Assembly: GCA_021401465.1 (NCBI GenBank)
Contig: JADDMT010000002.1
Coordinates: 62,001-126,000 of the forward strand
Reading direction: 5' to 3'
Source of the DNA: Teratosphaeria epicoccoides
Taxonomy: Eukaryota; Ascomycota; Dothideomycetes; Mycosphaerellales; Teratosphaeriaceae
Length of the DNA stretch: 64,000 nucleotides
The notes under the pieces are model-generated. The model saw only the letters and a list, made by a program, of their open reading frames with translations. It did not search any database and was not told the DNA's origin. Numbering within the stretch: position 1 is the stretch's first letter; each line of letters opens with the position of its first letter. The position numbers and the translations under genes were made by a program. Below, one piece after another: positions 30,628 through 42,015 of this stretch.

Positions 30628-32326
30628 CTAGACGTTTTGCCAAGCTGGTATCCAATTGTTAGACGACCCAGCCTGATCATCGAGAGCATTAACATCCTCT
30701 TCCACCCTGGACTTCTCTCTCTCCAACAGTGCCTTCTCCAGTTTGGTCATCATCTCGAGTTCACGCAGCATATTATCCAGTAGCTGTCGGCTCGACGAAA
30801 GCAGCACGGCCACACTCGACATTTGGGCCCCTTCTTCGGTATGCTGATGGGGCGGAAGTAGCTCGACATCTCGTTGTAATGCCCGTAAACGCAGAGCTAG
30901 AGATGTGTGCGCTTTATGCCAGTCTTGTGGGAGTGCCTCCAGGAATGTTGGCATCGGTGCGACTTCGGTTTGTTCTATCCATGCCTCGAATACTGACACC
31001 AAGTCTGTATAGCGGCTTTCGGACTCTGTAAGGGCAGAGAGCTCGGTATGCACTTTGCTCAGGATCTGAAGATTCTCGGCCAACAGCGCTGAGTCGGGAC
31101 ACCATGTGTCAAGTGCAGTGAGGTTGGCGATATGCTGCTGCTCCATCTCCAGCTCTCGTATAGCCTCGAAGTCCATCCTGAGCTGACTTTGCTTCTTCGA
31201 GAGTTTGTGTTTGGCACTTGACTCATATTCTCGTGAAGTCTTGAGCCCGCTTTGATGCAGCACGGACAGCTGGAGTAGTTCTATCTGCAGCTTACTGACT
31301 TCGAAAGACATCGGCACTTCTTCCTCGTTGACCAGAGCCGGAGTTTTGATTGGCTTGACGTTGGGTACTGGCGGTTTTGGCAGACCTGACTTCGCTGGAC
31401 TGTAGTGCTGCTGGAAGGTGTTGAAAGCAGGACGTGGCGGAGGCAGCATCTGCGACCTGCGATTGATCTGCGCCGCTGTCTGACGTGGTTTGTCAGGCGA
31501 TTTAGGCGTCGTCACGTTCGAAGCAGCACTTGACGTTCGAGTCGGTGCTTGTGGCCCATCACTCGGCGCTAGCCGTGACCCTACGACGGATGCACGCTTG
31601 GTGGGCGTACCTGCTATGGGTAACCTGCCTGTGCTCGTGCCCCCGCTCGTAGGGCGATATGCATCCTTCTGCTGAACACTTCCTGTCCTGCTATGCGTTG
31701 GCTGTTTGGGCTTGATACTCGATGTCCGTTTCAATGCTTGTGGTACGCCTGATTGAGTTGAGGTGGTGCGCTTCGGTATCGTTGGAGGTGTTCTTGATGT
31801 GGTGCCATTCGGAACTGCTGTCGGATTTGCTCCTTCAAGTGCCGCCAGTGCATCTGCTCGTCCAGTGCCGCTCTGAGAAGTATGTTGTGGTGCTTGCAGC
31901 CTGGTCGCCGATCCCTTGAACAACCCTCCGGCGTAGACACTTGCTGGCCTGCCCAGCTTGGACGACGGCGGTGGCATGGTCCGTCGATCCATCTCTTCCA
32001 TCGCCTTGCGCGGTTGCGATTCTTCTACAAGAGAACTGGCAACACTTTCCACTCCATCACTTTCGTGTGCATCTTCCTTGATCGAGTACTGCTCTTCTGC
32101 CGAAGACTTTCTGTTGAACGTGGGCAGGAGACTGCGTCTTTTCGCTGCCTTCGAAGTTACTCCATCACCGTTGTGGCCAGGTTCGGCATAGCTCTTGAGT
32201 CTAGTACCCTATCGTCAGGCGTCAATGTGGGCGAAGGAGAATTATGCTTTGGGCACACGAGTCACTCACATCGATCATCGACACTGGCCGCGCACGCATG
32301 GACGGCAGTTCAGAGGGAGATGCCAT
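30628..32326 (-). CDS. Basic-tail, coiled-coil protein, possibly augmin/HAUS8-like
   Basis: Two exons: 32326-32270 (MASPSELPSMRARPVSMID) and 32208-30628, with a 61-nt intron (GTGAGT...GATAG), total 545 aa. The long second exon has no ATG at its 5' end and is open back to the splice site, so the upstream exon is required. Residues 1-300 are disordered, basic and rich in Ser/Thr/Pro with repeated RTSS/KRTSS and PTK motifs. From about 310 an alpha-helical coiled coil starts (VPMSFEVSKLQIELLQLS, YESSAKHKLSKKQSQLR, FEAIRELEMEQQHIANL) and continues to a short conserved-looking end. A microtubule-binding basic tail followed by a coiled coil is the layout of the augmin subunit HAUS8; this is inference from layout, not sequence recognition. 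Confidence 0.75.
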
Positions 32327-33166
32327 TCTCCCGTTGTTTCTCCCTTCCCTCCGTCGCGTCGAGACTTGCCCGCAAGTCTCTTCACTACCTCACAGGACCC
32401 CAGACAGTACAAAGTTCGAGTCTGCATAGTTTGTTGCTGTCAAAAACGAGCATGCGCACTAGCTCGGACCCTCGACCGGGAGACCCTGCAGGTGCCCCCT
32501 TTGATGGGGTTGCAAGAACAGCAGAAATCTACAACCAGTTCTGATTGCCAGCTTCAGCACCGTATGGTCCAGAAAAGAGTCCTGTTTTGACGCTGAGCCA
32601 GTTCAACCATAGACTCGCAGCCAACGTCCTTCACTGCACATTGTGAGTACCCAGCACACGAAGGACAAAAAGGCGGGCGGGTGGCGCAGCAGCAAACAGA
32701 ACACCAGCTGTTCTCGAGCGCTACTCACACTTACGGTACATTACCATCGTGCAGGTCACGCCCAGGAAGCAAGCTTGGTCGAAGTCACCACCGCAAGCTC
32801 CTGTGCCACGTCTCAGCGCACAAATATCCCTTTCTGGGCCGCCCTGTTTCGAATTAACGAGCGTTATTAGAATAACAGACCTGTGGTGGATTGGGCAATC
32901 CAGATGCAGCCTCCCTGTCTTTGCAGTCCATCGCAATAATATGTACTACTGATTTCGAAAGTGCTTACCAGGTTGTGTTGCTGTTGAAGTCAAGCTGCAT
33001 GCAACCCCAGCCATTGCAACTTCCACGTTGAGCTAGCAGACCGATGCAAGGTCTCGGAGCTGATAAGGATCTTCACATCAACCACCACGACTCCTGTTCA
33101 ACAAACATCTGCTGCCACAACGCGCCGTGACCTTGCGCATCGACTACGTATCCCCTATCAGCTGCC
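32327..33166. promoter_or_regulatory. Divergent promoter region
   Basis: About 840 bp separates the divergent starts of the coiled-coil protein and the AsaB-like oxygenase. Only short shadow frames exist here. I assign no specific sites. Confidence 0.45.
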
Positions 33167-34900
33167 ATGACCATGAAGACCGCCGCATGGTCTGCAGCTG
33201 CTGTAGCTGTGCCTCAGCAAGCCGGTGTAAAGCCCAGCAATCCCTACGCTCAGGATCACTCGCGGCGCAGAGATGTCCAAGTACGGCTGCAGTATCTGAA
33301 GAATGATCCAATCTATGATACTGTAAAACCTCTACAGATTACTCCCAACTTCGCAGACAAGGAGCAGCGGACCAATGTTAGGCTTGCATCAGGCGAGCCC
33401 GAGACTCTTGTTGATGTCCGTGGACTTGATGAGAGCCTTACACTGGACCAAAATGGCTTCACTTACGTCAAGGCGCCCACGGTCTTTGGGGACTGGGGCT
33501 CGCAACCCGACATCGCCAAAGACTATCTACCCGAGCTGGAAATGCTTCTCAAGCGTGAAGTGGACGGCTGCGACGAGATCATCTTCTACGATGCACGCAT
33601 ACGCCAAGCAGGCGACGATGGTGTTCGCGTCTCTGGCCTTTCATACAACCCATTCGCCCGCCAGGTACATGCAGACAACACCGAGCGCAGCGTCCTGGAA
33701 AAAATTCACAACCTCACCGAGATCAAGGCAGACTATTATCTATCTGGGCGTGCTCGACTCATCAATATATGGCGACCTATCAAGCATCCAGTGTACGACT
33801 GCGGTCTTGCCATTGCTGATGGTGGCAAGCTGAAGAATGGAGATGTCATGGAATGCGATAGGCACAAAGCCGATACTGGTGAGTATTGGGACACCATGGG
33901 AGTTGCCAAGTACAGACCTGGCTATCGCTGGTACTACTGCAGCGAGCAAGCGCCAGAAGACGTGCTCTTGTTCAAGAACTTTGATACAGCAGAAAACGTA
34001 CCGGCCAGGACCGTACTCCACACGGCATTTGACATCCCACCGGAAGATGTACCGCCTGGTGCACCCACGCGCGAGAGCATCGAGGTCCGCGCTCTGATCT
34101 TCACTTATCCTGCTGGGCCGAAGCCATTGAACTCTGCTCAGCCGGAGCATCCTCTCGCCGTCCAGCTTAAAGCTAGTGACCTCCGCCATGTCGATGATGA
34201 GCAGAGCATCACAGATCGACTGCGCACCGACATCGACGAAGCTGAAGAGGTAAAGGACGCCGTGCTCCTACTGCGACGTCAAGAGATCCGCAGGCTGGAG
34301 CGCGTCGCCGATACGCTGATTCGCGAGCGTGACGGGTTGCAGAACGAACTAGACGGAGCGAGACGGGAGACGGACGCTGTCAAATCTGCACTTGCTTCAG
34401 CGCAAGAGCAGCTCGAGATGCAGGGTGCCAGCATTGCTTCGCTAGAGTCTCAGACCTGGCGTCTCCACGAGCGATTAAGGTCATCGCATATGCAGCCTCG
34501 CGAGCAGCTTGAGCCGATGCCGCAAGAGCTCGCGAATGTGCAGCTCGCTGATGATAACGGCACATTTCGCACGTACGGAGAAGAGGATGGACTGCGATTC
34601 CAGCCAGGATATCGCCAGGAACGAGCGAACGCGATCGAGAAAGACTTGTTGCTGCAGAGGATCGAGCGTATGCACTCCAGTCCCCTGATTGCTATGTGCA
34701 GAATGCTCGCACTAACATATATTACAGGCCAAGACCAAGACATTCGGAAGCTCCGAACTGATTCTGTGTGGGGCGCGACTGAGTCGGTGAACAAAGCATG
34801 GCAAGCAAGCGTGGACGATGCAGTGCGTCGTGAGCGCGAGAAAGACGCTGTTCTGGTCAAGACGTTGCAGGACGAGATCAGGCATTTGCGCGCTGTTTAG
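33167..34900 (+). CDS. AsaB/CmcJ-family oxygenase with a long coiled-coil tail
   Basis: Residues 1-330 match fungal proteins annotated AsaB-like hydroxylase/desaturase or CmcJ-like, related to Fe(II)/2-oxoglutarate-type enzymes that act in secondary metabolism. Visible blocks: FTYVKAPTVFGDW, DEIIFYDARIRQAG, VHADNTERS with a candidate iron pair His168/Asp170, RLINIWRPIKHPVYDCGLA, PGYRWYYCSEQAPEDVLLFK and VLHTAFD with candidate ligand His285. Family members usually end near here (about 280-320 aa). This one continues for about 240 residues of charged heptad sequence (LRRQEIRRLERVADTLI, RETDAVKSALASAQEQL). A 60-nt intron at 34668-34727 (GTATGC...TTACAG) is divisible by three; removing it keeps the coil continuous and gives 557 aa. 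No pathway genes lie next to it. Substrate unknown. Confidence 0.88.
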   Translation: MTMKTAAWSAAAVAVPQQAGVKPSNPYAQDHSRRRDVQVRLQYLKNDPIYDTVKPLQITPNFADKEQRTNVRLASGEPETLVDVRGLDESLTLDQNGFTYVKAPTVFGDWGSQPDIAKDYLPELEMLLKREVDGCDEIIFYDARIRQAGDDGVRVSGLSYNPFARQVHADNTERSVLEKIHNLTEIKADYYLSGRARLINIWRPIKHPVYDCGLAIADGGKLKNGDVMECDRHKADTGEYWDTMGVAKYRPGYRWYYCSEQAPEDVLLFKNFDTAENVPARTVLHTAFDIPPEDVPPGAPTRESIEVRALIFTYPAGPKPLNSAQPEHPLAVQLKASDLRHVDDEQSITDRLRTDIDEAEEVKDAVLLLRRQEIRRLERVADTLIRERDGLQNELDGARRETDAVKSALASAQEQLEMQGASIASLESQTWRLHERLRSSHMQPREQLEPMPQELANVQLADDNGTFRTYGEEDGLRFQPGYRQERANAIEKDLLLQRIERMHSSPLIAMCRMLALTYITGQDQDIRKLRTDSVWGATESVNKAWQASVDDAVRREREKDAVLVKTLQDEIRHLRAV

Positions 34901-35231
34901 TGTTTGCTGCACTCTGCTATGGAGAGGTTCTGCGGATTTGGTTTGCATTGGAGTATGATAGATGCAAATTGCCATGCACATTTGGTCAGTGATTACATTT
35001 CTAGTCGCTCAAGTAACTGCAGTCAATCGTCTGGTAGGTGAAGTCGACATGAAGCGTGCTGCAATCACGCGGACTGACCAGCCGCGTCATTGAGCCCCGG
35101 ACGCTTCTGATGAAACAGTGATCCTCTTGGGGGCCTTTACTCATGTCAAGCAGTCACTCGGTCGTCTGGCTGATGGTATCAATGCGCTTGGTGGGTATCT
35201 ACATATATAGATGTATTGATGCACGCAGAGC
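34901..35231. other. Convergent intergenic region
   Basis: About 330 bp of 3' flanking sequence shared by the AsaB-like gene and the amino acid transporter. No feature seen. Confidence 0.5.
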
Positions 35232-37156
35232 TCATGAAGAAGCAAGATACAGCGGCGACGTGCAAGAAAAGCTGTTCACCTGTGGTATCGCAAACGCCTG
35301 GATCAACCCTACAATTGCAGCATACATTCCCAGGCCTATCAGCGTCCATGCCCCCAATGCATATACCAAAAGCCAGATATTCAGCATGAGCACAACAGGA
35401 CCGCCTGCAAAGAAGCCTTTCATCCAGTATTTCACACCGGACAGAGGGCGATTGACAACGCCCGTGCTTGGATTGAAGCCTACGTCGCCAGCGGTGCCAC
35501 GCGAGTTGTTTAGGCGGACATTGTAGCCAAGTGCCAGCATGGGTGGAAACGCATAGGTGAATGGAATGCCCTGTGCTCATGTCAGATGAAAGTTCATTCT
35601 GCTCAGACCTACGACCACTTGCCGTCGCTGCAGACACAACGGATACAAAACCAAAATAGTCGGGTATAGCAGCCGCAATGACGTAGGCTAAGGTCCACCA
35701 GATGGGCACGAGTATAATCCAGAAGATTTTGCCTGTCTTGGTGATCAAGGGCGGAGCGTTGAATACATCCATCAGCACATTGTTGTACAGCACTTTGACA
35801 CCAATGTTCCCATACAGACCGGCTGCGATAAGTCCAGACAGTATGGCAATCATATTGCATGCCGTCTGCCAACCGTAAGGCGAGACGCCTTGGTAGCTGA
35901 TTTGGTAGCTGTATTGGCCTTGGAAGTGATAGACGTAGCAGCCGTAGACGAGGTAGACGGTGTAGATGAAGAATTGAGCGCCCCACATCGCTTTGAGGAC
36001 TACGTATAAAGTCAGTAGTTTCATGGGATGCGCTAGATAATCTATTGGATGACTTACAGTCTCGAGGACGGCGCATCTCTGCCATGAACTCGACGTAGAG
36101 CTGAGCGCCGGCGTAGGCGAAAATACCGGAAAGAATTCCATTGATCGCGCCGACAAGACTCTTGGACGTGGGCAGGCCAGCATAGTGAATGATGGCTGGA
36201 TAGTTGCCAGCTTCGCCCGGTGTGATAGTCGCAGGATTGACCGCTGCACCCGCCGAGCCAAGCGTTGAGATGGCGTAGTTCGGTGGACTGTGCGCGATGA
36301 CCCCCATGGAGATGAATATGATCAGCAGATTGAGCCAGACAGCAAGATTCGCCACCCATCCGTACTGCCTCAGCGTCCTGATCTGTCCAAGGAAGAAACC
36401 GGCAATGATGAAGAGCACAGGACAGACCGCGTAGCAGAGGCGAAACTTGCTCACTTGCGAGAGCCCTTGGCCTTGCTGGATCGTGATCTGGCCTAGGACT
36501 AGGAGCAGAGCAATCGCTTGGAGCGCGTTGCAGGTGTGTCGGGCTGATTGGCCATAGATCCGAAGCGCTAGGTCACCGTAGTTTTTGCACGGATATTGGT
36601 GCGAGTCGAGACCTAGGAAGCAATGGTGAAGGAGATAACCCGAGCACCCTGCCAGCCCACCAAATACGGTGTAGAGAGCGATTCCTGGACCCCAGCCAAG
36701 AGTGCCCATGGCGAAGCCCACGCCGTAGGGTCCAAGGATGTCGACTGTGATGAGGTACCAGCAGGCGCCCCAGGAGGCAGAGCGGAAGGCCCGTGAGGCA
36801 TTGGTCCATTCTTCCTCGGTGATCTCGAGACGTCTCTGAGGGTCGGCTAGGTTGATGCTTGTTGGTGCTTGGTCGTGCTCAGCAGCGTCCGAGATGTCTT
36901 GGGACGTATCGAAGCCTGGCTGACTATCGGCAGTAGCGTTCTTTCGTACATGTAGCAGGATCTGGCGCCAATTTGTCTTGGGAGCTGGGAGGTGCAACTC
37001 CTCTTCACGGGTTTTCGTGGCATAGTAATGATACTCCTCGAATGAGACTGCAGGATCGTGAAGTTTCCTTGCTTGTGGTTTGACGTATGTGCTCGTCAGA
37101 TGCTCGGGCGGGGTGTCCTCAGGCAGCTCGCTCGATGTCAGAGCTTTGTCACCCAT
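35232..37156 (-). CDS. AAAP-family amino acid transporter (Mtr-like)
   Basis: Proton-coupled amino acid permease of the plasma or vacuolar membrane, related to the N amino acid transport protein Mtr. Start ATG 37156 (MGDKALTSSELPEDT). Exon 1 is 37156-36058 and intron 1 is 36057-36000 (GTAAGT...CGTAG), joining PRD to FLKAMWGA. Exon 2 runs 35999 to about 35619 and exon 3 starts at 35570 or 35575 and ends at 35232. The second intron is ambiguous: a 43-nt choice (35618-35576) keeps the frame, and longer choices with donors nearer 35650 also work. A 120-residue cytoplasmic N-tail precedes the first span (ILGPYGVGFAMGTLGWGPG), followed by about ten further hydrophobic segments including GILSGIFAYAGAQLYVEFM and FTYAFPPMLALGYN. 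Divergent from the GH3 gene. Confidence 0.88.
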
Positions 37157-38400
37157 GCTGCAGGTAGCGTGTCTCTCCAAATGAGACGCTACAAGGTCAT
37201 ATCTATGGACGGAAATGTGAGCACTGCCGTCTCTCCAGCTCGACAGCGACACCACACACCGACGCCCACGATGCCTTGCATGGCAGGTGCGACTTGGAGG
37301 CAATAATGTCGTGCTGCATTGTGGCGGCGATCTGCGACCATCCCGCGGCCAGCTACAATATGAGCCACTCAGGCGCTAGCAAGTTTGGTCTCACATTGGA
37401 AGCTTGATACTGTATTCGATTGCAGGAATATGAGCTGCCTTTCGGAATATGTGCGTGCTGGACAAAGGACCTTGCGCAAGCCGATGACAAGATGCTCACA
37501 GACATGACCGCTACCCAGACACCTGGACTCTGAAGCAGGTGCTCAACGGTCCAGGTCTTGCACCGGCTGGATGATGCATGCGTCTGCAGATTGAGACGTC
37601 GAGCAGACGCGATGGAAGCAGATCTGGGCGAGCGCAAATGGACTCTGGTCTGCGCCCGGTTGCAATCCACGCGCGAGATGATGTTTATACCGAAGTTCTG
37701 CCTGAATGCATCGGATAAACCCATCTTCTCCTCACTCCATCGGGCACCAGCCTCCCACAGGCTTAGTTAGGCAAGACTCGAACGACGATTGCCTTCTACT
37801 AACTAATTACAAGTCTTTAGATACGCTAGATTCCAACTGGGACACCAAATTCGCCTGCTCGGCGTAGTAGTCCACGCTGTATGGCCTTCTTGAAGTCATT
37901 GTTGTCTGTGGTACAGCAAAATCTCGCATCTTTACATCCGCGTGTCGAACGACGCTCTCCGCCGGACGCCGAGTTGCTTAGCCAAGTTCGGTGGCTTGAT
38001 GCAAGTGATGCAGCAGGATCTCGCTCGAAGACGGGGCGCAACATCGACGGCGTCAGAACCCCGCTTGCAATGCCCTGTACTTCACGACCTATACGGGCAT
38101 GAAGTCCGTTGTTCAAATGCCGCGGCCTCTTCATCACTCAAACCTTAGGTGGTCCCGCTGCACTGCAAACATCTGTCGGCTTGTAAAATGTCATGTTGCT
38201 GCAGGTCCCCGCCTCTGAATCGGTGAGGCAGGGCGTTTGTCGCTTCAGTGAGAAGTCTTGAGCCGATGGCCAGGCGCGAATTATCTATGGATCGGTAAAT
38301 GTGAAGAATTCTAGCCGGATATGCGTTCTCGCCATAAATATCATATACTGAGCAGAGCCGCGCTGCAGAACGTGCGAAGGCAGATCGATCCGTCTAGATC
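37157..38400. other. Divergent region between transporter and GH3 gene
   Basis: About 1.2 kb with no supported coding sequence. It must contain both promoters. An amino acid permease and a secreted sugar-releasing enzyme could share nutrient control, but I did not identify specific sites. Confidence 0.5.
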
Positions 38401-41106
38401 ATGGGCGCAATATCACGGCTGTTGGCCTGGGGTCACCTTGCCGCTTACCTGCTGACAGGTCAAGCAGCGGCTCAAAACATCACTGTTGTCATTGCCAACC
38501 TTGAGCATTATTACGCATATGGCAGCAGTCCTCCAGCCTACCCTTCTCGTGAGCTTATAGACATGCCAAGACGGGTTGTACCGGCACTGACACTCTCGTA
38601 GCGCAAGGAACGGGCACTGGAGACTGGGCGGCAGCGTACAGCTATGCCAGGTCTCTGGTGGCCAATATGACCAATGGCGAAAAGCAGAATCTTACGATTG
38701 GATATGTGTCCACCACCACTGGGTGCTCAGGCAATAGTTATCCAGTCTCACGCGTTGGCTACCCAGGCATGTGTCTTACCGACGCTGGAAATGGCTTGAG
38801 AGGCACAGATGGCACCTCGGGGTACCCAAGTGCTTTGCACGTTGGTGCCGGCTGGAACAGGTAGGTCGTGAAGTACAGCGTCAAGGTGCGCCGCTGACTC
38901 TGGTTGCGAGGGACCTTGCGCTTGCCCGTGCTTCGCATATGGGCAAAGAATTCAAAACTAAAGGAGGTGGGTCGTTGAACAAGTCCTGCTCTTTAGGGCA
39001 AGTGCTGACACCTAAGTAGTGAACGTAGCACTAGGGCCCGTAGTTGGTCCCATTGGGAGATTGGCGGAAGGGGGTCGAAACTGGGAAGGATTCAGTACAC
39101 GGCCACGATTGAGCTCTTAGCGAGCCGAAGCTGACTGAACTCAGGCAACGATCCTTACCTTGCCGGGACCTTGACTGAGCTTACAGTGCAGGGTCTGCAA
39201 GAGTCCGTCATCGCGTGTACGAAGCATTTGATCGCGTATGAGCAAGAGACTAATCGTAAGCCATTGTCTCGCTCCTACGAGGGAGCCGTAGCTAAGCATG
39301 ACCAGGAAATCCGAGTGGATACAATGCATCCGTAAGCTCGAACTTGGACGACAAAACAATGCATGAGCTCTACCTATGGCCGTTCCAAGATGCAGTCCAT
39401 GCCGGAACCGGGAGCATCATGTGTAGCTACAACAGGATCAACGGCTCATATGCTTGTCAGAACTCTAAGACCATGAACGGTCTTCTCAAGACAGAGCTTG
39501 GCTTTCAAGGTGCGCTATCAACGTTCACTGACAGTGTTCGGTGGAGATGCTAATGAAGATGACAGGCTTTGTCGTATCGGACTGGGATGCGCAGCACACT
39601 GGCGTAGCATCTGCTACTGCTGGTCTCGATATGGCCATGCCCGATTCGGCGTACTGGCTGGGTAGCCTCACGACAGCTGTGGCCAACGGGTCATTGACTC
39701 AGTCAAGGCTCGATGACATGGCGACACGGATCATCGCGACTTGGTACAAGCTCAATCCAGAACCCAATCCTGGCCACGGCGTGCCACCAAACCTCTCCTT
39801 ACCTCACGAGTTTGTCAACGGTCGCAGCCCAGACAGTGCAAGCACCATTCTGCAGGGCGCGGTCGAGGGCCATGTGCTGGTGAAGAACACGGGAGCTTTA
39901 CCGCTGAGCGCTCCCTCGTTCCTCTCGATCTTTGGATACGATGCCTACGCTGCATTACAAAACCAAGAAGATTCATACGCGCCTGACGGCTTCGGCAAAT
40001 GGAACCTGGGATACGAGTCGGTCGCGAATCTCACCGAGAATGAGGTTCTCGACTACTTTCTCGATACTGTGTACCCAAATACTTCTGCGTCCGCCCAGGC
40101 TGGCACTTTGATCTCAGGTGGTGGCTCCGGCGCCGTTACAGCGCCATATGTGATTTCGCCATTTGATGCGCTTACCACGCAAGCAGTCGCAGACGGCACA
40201 TACCTTCAATGGGACTTCGAAGACCAAGACCCAGTGGTCAATCAAGCTAGCTCCGCCTGTCTGGTCTTTATCAATGAGTTTGCGAGCGAAGGATTCGACC
40301 GTCCCATGCTTGCGGATACTTATTCCGACCAGCTCGTGCTCAATGTCGCAGCTCAGTGCAACAACACTATTGTCTCAATTAACAACGCTGGCATCCGCAC
40401 TGTCGATGCATGGGTCGACAACGAGAATGTTACTGCAGTCATTTTTGCACATCTTCCGGGTCAAGACTCTGGCACCGCACTCGTCGAACTACTGTACGGC
40501 AAGCAATCGTTTTCCGGCCGTCTGCCGTACACAGTGGCAAAACAACAATCCGACTACGGATCCTTGCTGGAGCCTACAGTGCCAACGAACACGAGCGACT
40601 ACTATACCCAGTCTAATTTCACGGAGGGCGTGTACATTGACTACAAATCGTTCATCGCTCGCAACATCACGCCGCGCTACGAGTTCGGGTACGGTCTCAC
40701 ATACTCAAACTTCAGCTACTCTAGTTTGCAGGTCAACAAATACAGCAATGCTTCATTTACGTTGCTGCCGGCGAACTCTTCAATCCAGGAGGGCGGTCTG
40801 CCCAGTCTCTGGGACAAGGTTGCCAGTGTCACCGCTACGATCACGAATACTGGCAAGGTCGAGGCCGCGGAGGTCGCGCAATTGTATCTTGGCATTCCTA
40901 CAGCACCAGCCAAGCAGCTGAGAGGATACAGCAAGGAGCGGTTGGCGCCAAATGCGAGCGCCACAGTCACTTTCCCGTTGACGAGACGTGATCTGAGTGT
41001 GTGGGACACTGTAAGGCAGCAGTGGATTTTGCAGAATGGCACGTACAACGTTTATGTGGGGAAGAGTGTACTGGATATTCAGCTGCAGTGCACACTGATG
41101 ATCTGA
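38401..41106 (+). CDS. Secreted GH3 beta-glucosidase (seven exons)
   Basis: Hydrolyses terminal beta-linked glucose, for example from cellobiose, outside the cell. Exons: 38401-38548, 38602-38860, 38911-38966, 39020-39094, 39145-39255, 39306-39509 and 39566-41106; the six introns are 50-56 nt with GT...AG ends, and the sum is 2394 nt (797 aa). A signal peptide is visible (ISRLLAWGHLAAYLLTG, likely cut near AAA-QN). The N-terminal barrel reads GMCLTDAGNGLRGTDG, NVALGPVVGPIGRLAEGGR, CTKHLIAYEQETNR, IMCSYNRINGSYACQNS and GFVVSDWDAQHTG, where Asp290 is the expected nucleophile. The second domain has EGHVLVKNTGALPL and GQDSGTALVELLYGKQSFSGRLP. The C-terminal fibronectin-III-like domain has VEAAEVAQLYLGIP and LRGYSKERLAP. 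Many N-glycosylation sites fit secretion. Confidence 0.93.
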
Positions 41107-42015
41107 GATTGAACAAACCAGTTGCAAATGTTGCTTGATCATACCGAAAATTGGTGCGGTGGGACAAGGTGGTGCGCATGAGGAAATGATCGAAAATATG
41201 CAGTGACCCTGCTCAACAATGTTTTGTCTCTCAAGCGCGGAGGTAGCAGGAGATTCAGGAGCCTCGCTGCTCCAGCGAAGAACACGTATAAGTCGCTGTC
41301 TACTCTCCGTCACCGATTGAAGGACCCGTTTCTTGGATTTTCGTGCTTCGATCGCCCCTCCGGACTCGACCTTAGCCTGACTGAACCCGTAGGAAATCTT
41401 CTTCACGATGCTCGTCGTGCGGAGCTGCGCTCGTCTTTCCCATTGCTAGCTTCCACTCCTGGGCTGCGGCATTAGTCAGCGAGACCATTTGGCAGTTCTG
41501 GTGGCCCTCCATTGGATATGGTCCTGCCTCCTGCTAATACGAGCAACGGTCAGCGCCGGGACAGTGCGAATGCAGGAGACATGTGCTTTAATGACCTGCT
41601 TAAGTTGGAATTCGGGTTAATCCGTGCTTCAGACAGCAACACTTTACAATGAACAAGCGGTTCGAAAATCTCAACTGCTTACGCCAAGTCCCTCTCAGGT
41701 ACCGATAGGCTTGTCCTATCTCTGACTATGATGGAGGTTACAGTTGGATGACCAGTGGGATATGCAAAATCTTGGAGGAATGCCTCCTAAAAATGCGTTG
41801 TTCTTGAGAAGGCAACTGTACATTCATGGCGCGAGTGCCCTGCCAGATTGTGCATCCTATATATTGTCGACCCTATATATTCGATATTCTTCTTTTCCCT
41901 TCACTTCTTGCCTGAACTAACACGACAATCATCAGCTGCGACACAACACAGCACAACACAACATAACACAATACCACACAATAGAAGCTAAGTTCTGATA
42001 TCGACAATCATAGAC
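41107..42015. other. Intergenic region with TATA-like and ACAAC-rich tract
   Basis: About 900 bp without a gene. Near the right end, 41864-41910 contains repeated TATATAT and a CT-rich tract (TTCTTCTTTTCCCTTCAC), followed by an (ACAAC)n-like simple repeat at 41940-41985. This is a normal fungal core-promoter layout for the decayed gene at 42016. Confidence 0.5.

Noticed and set aside
38401..39570. GH3 gene as a pseudogene, because the N-terminal half is broken into many frames
   Set aside because: Six introns of 50-56 nt with correct phases restore an unbroken GH3 protein.
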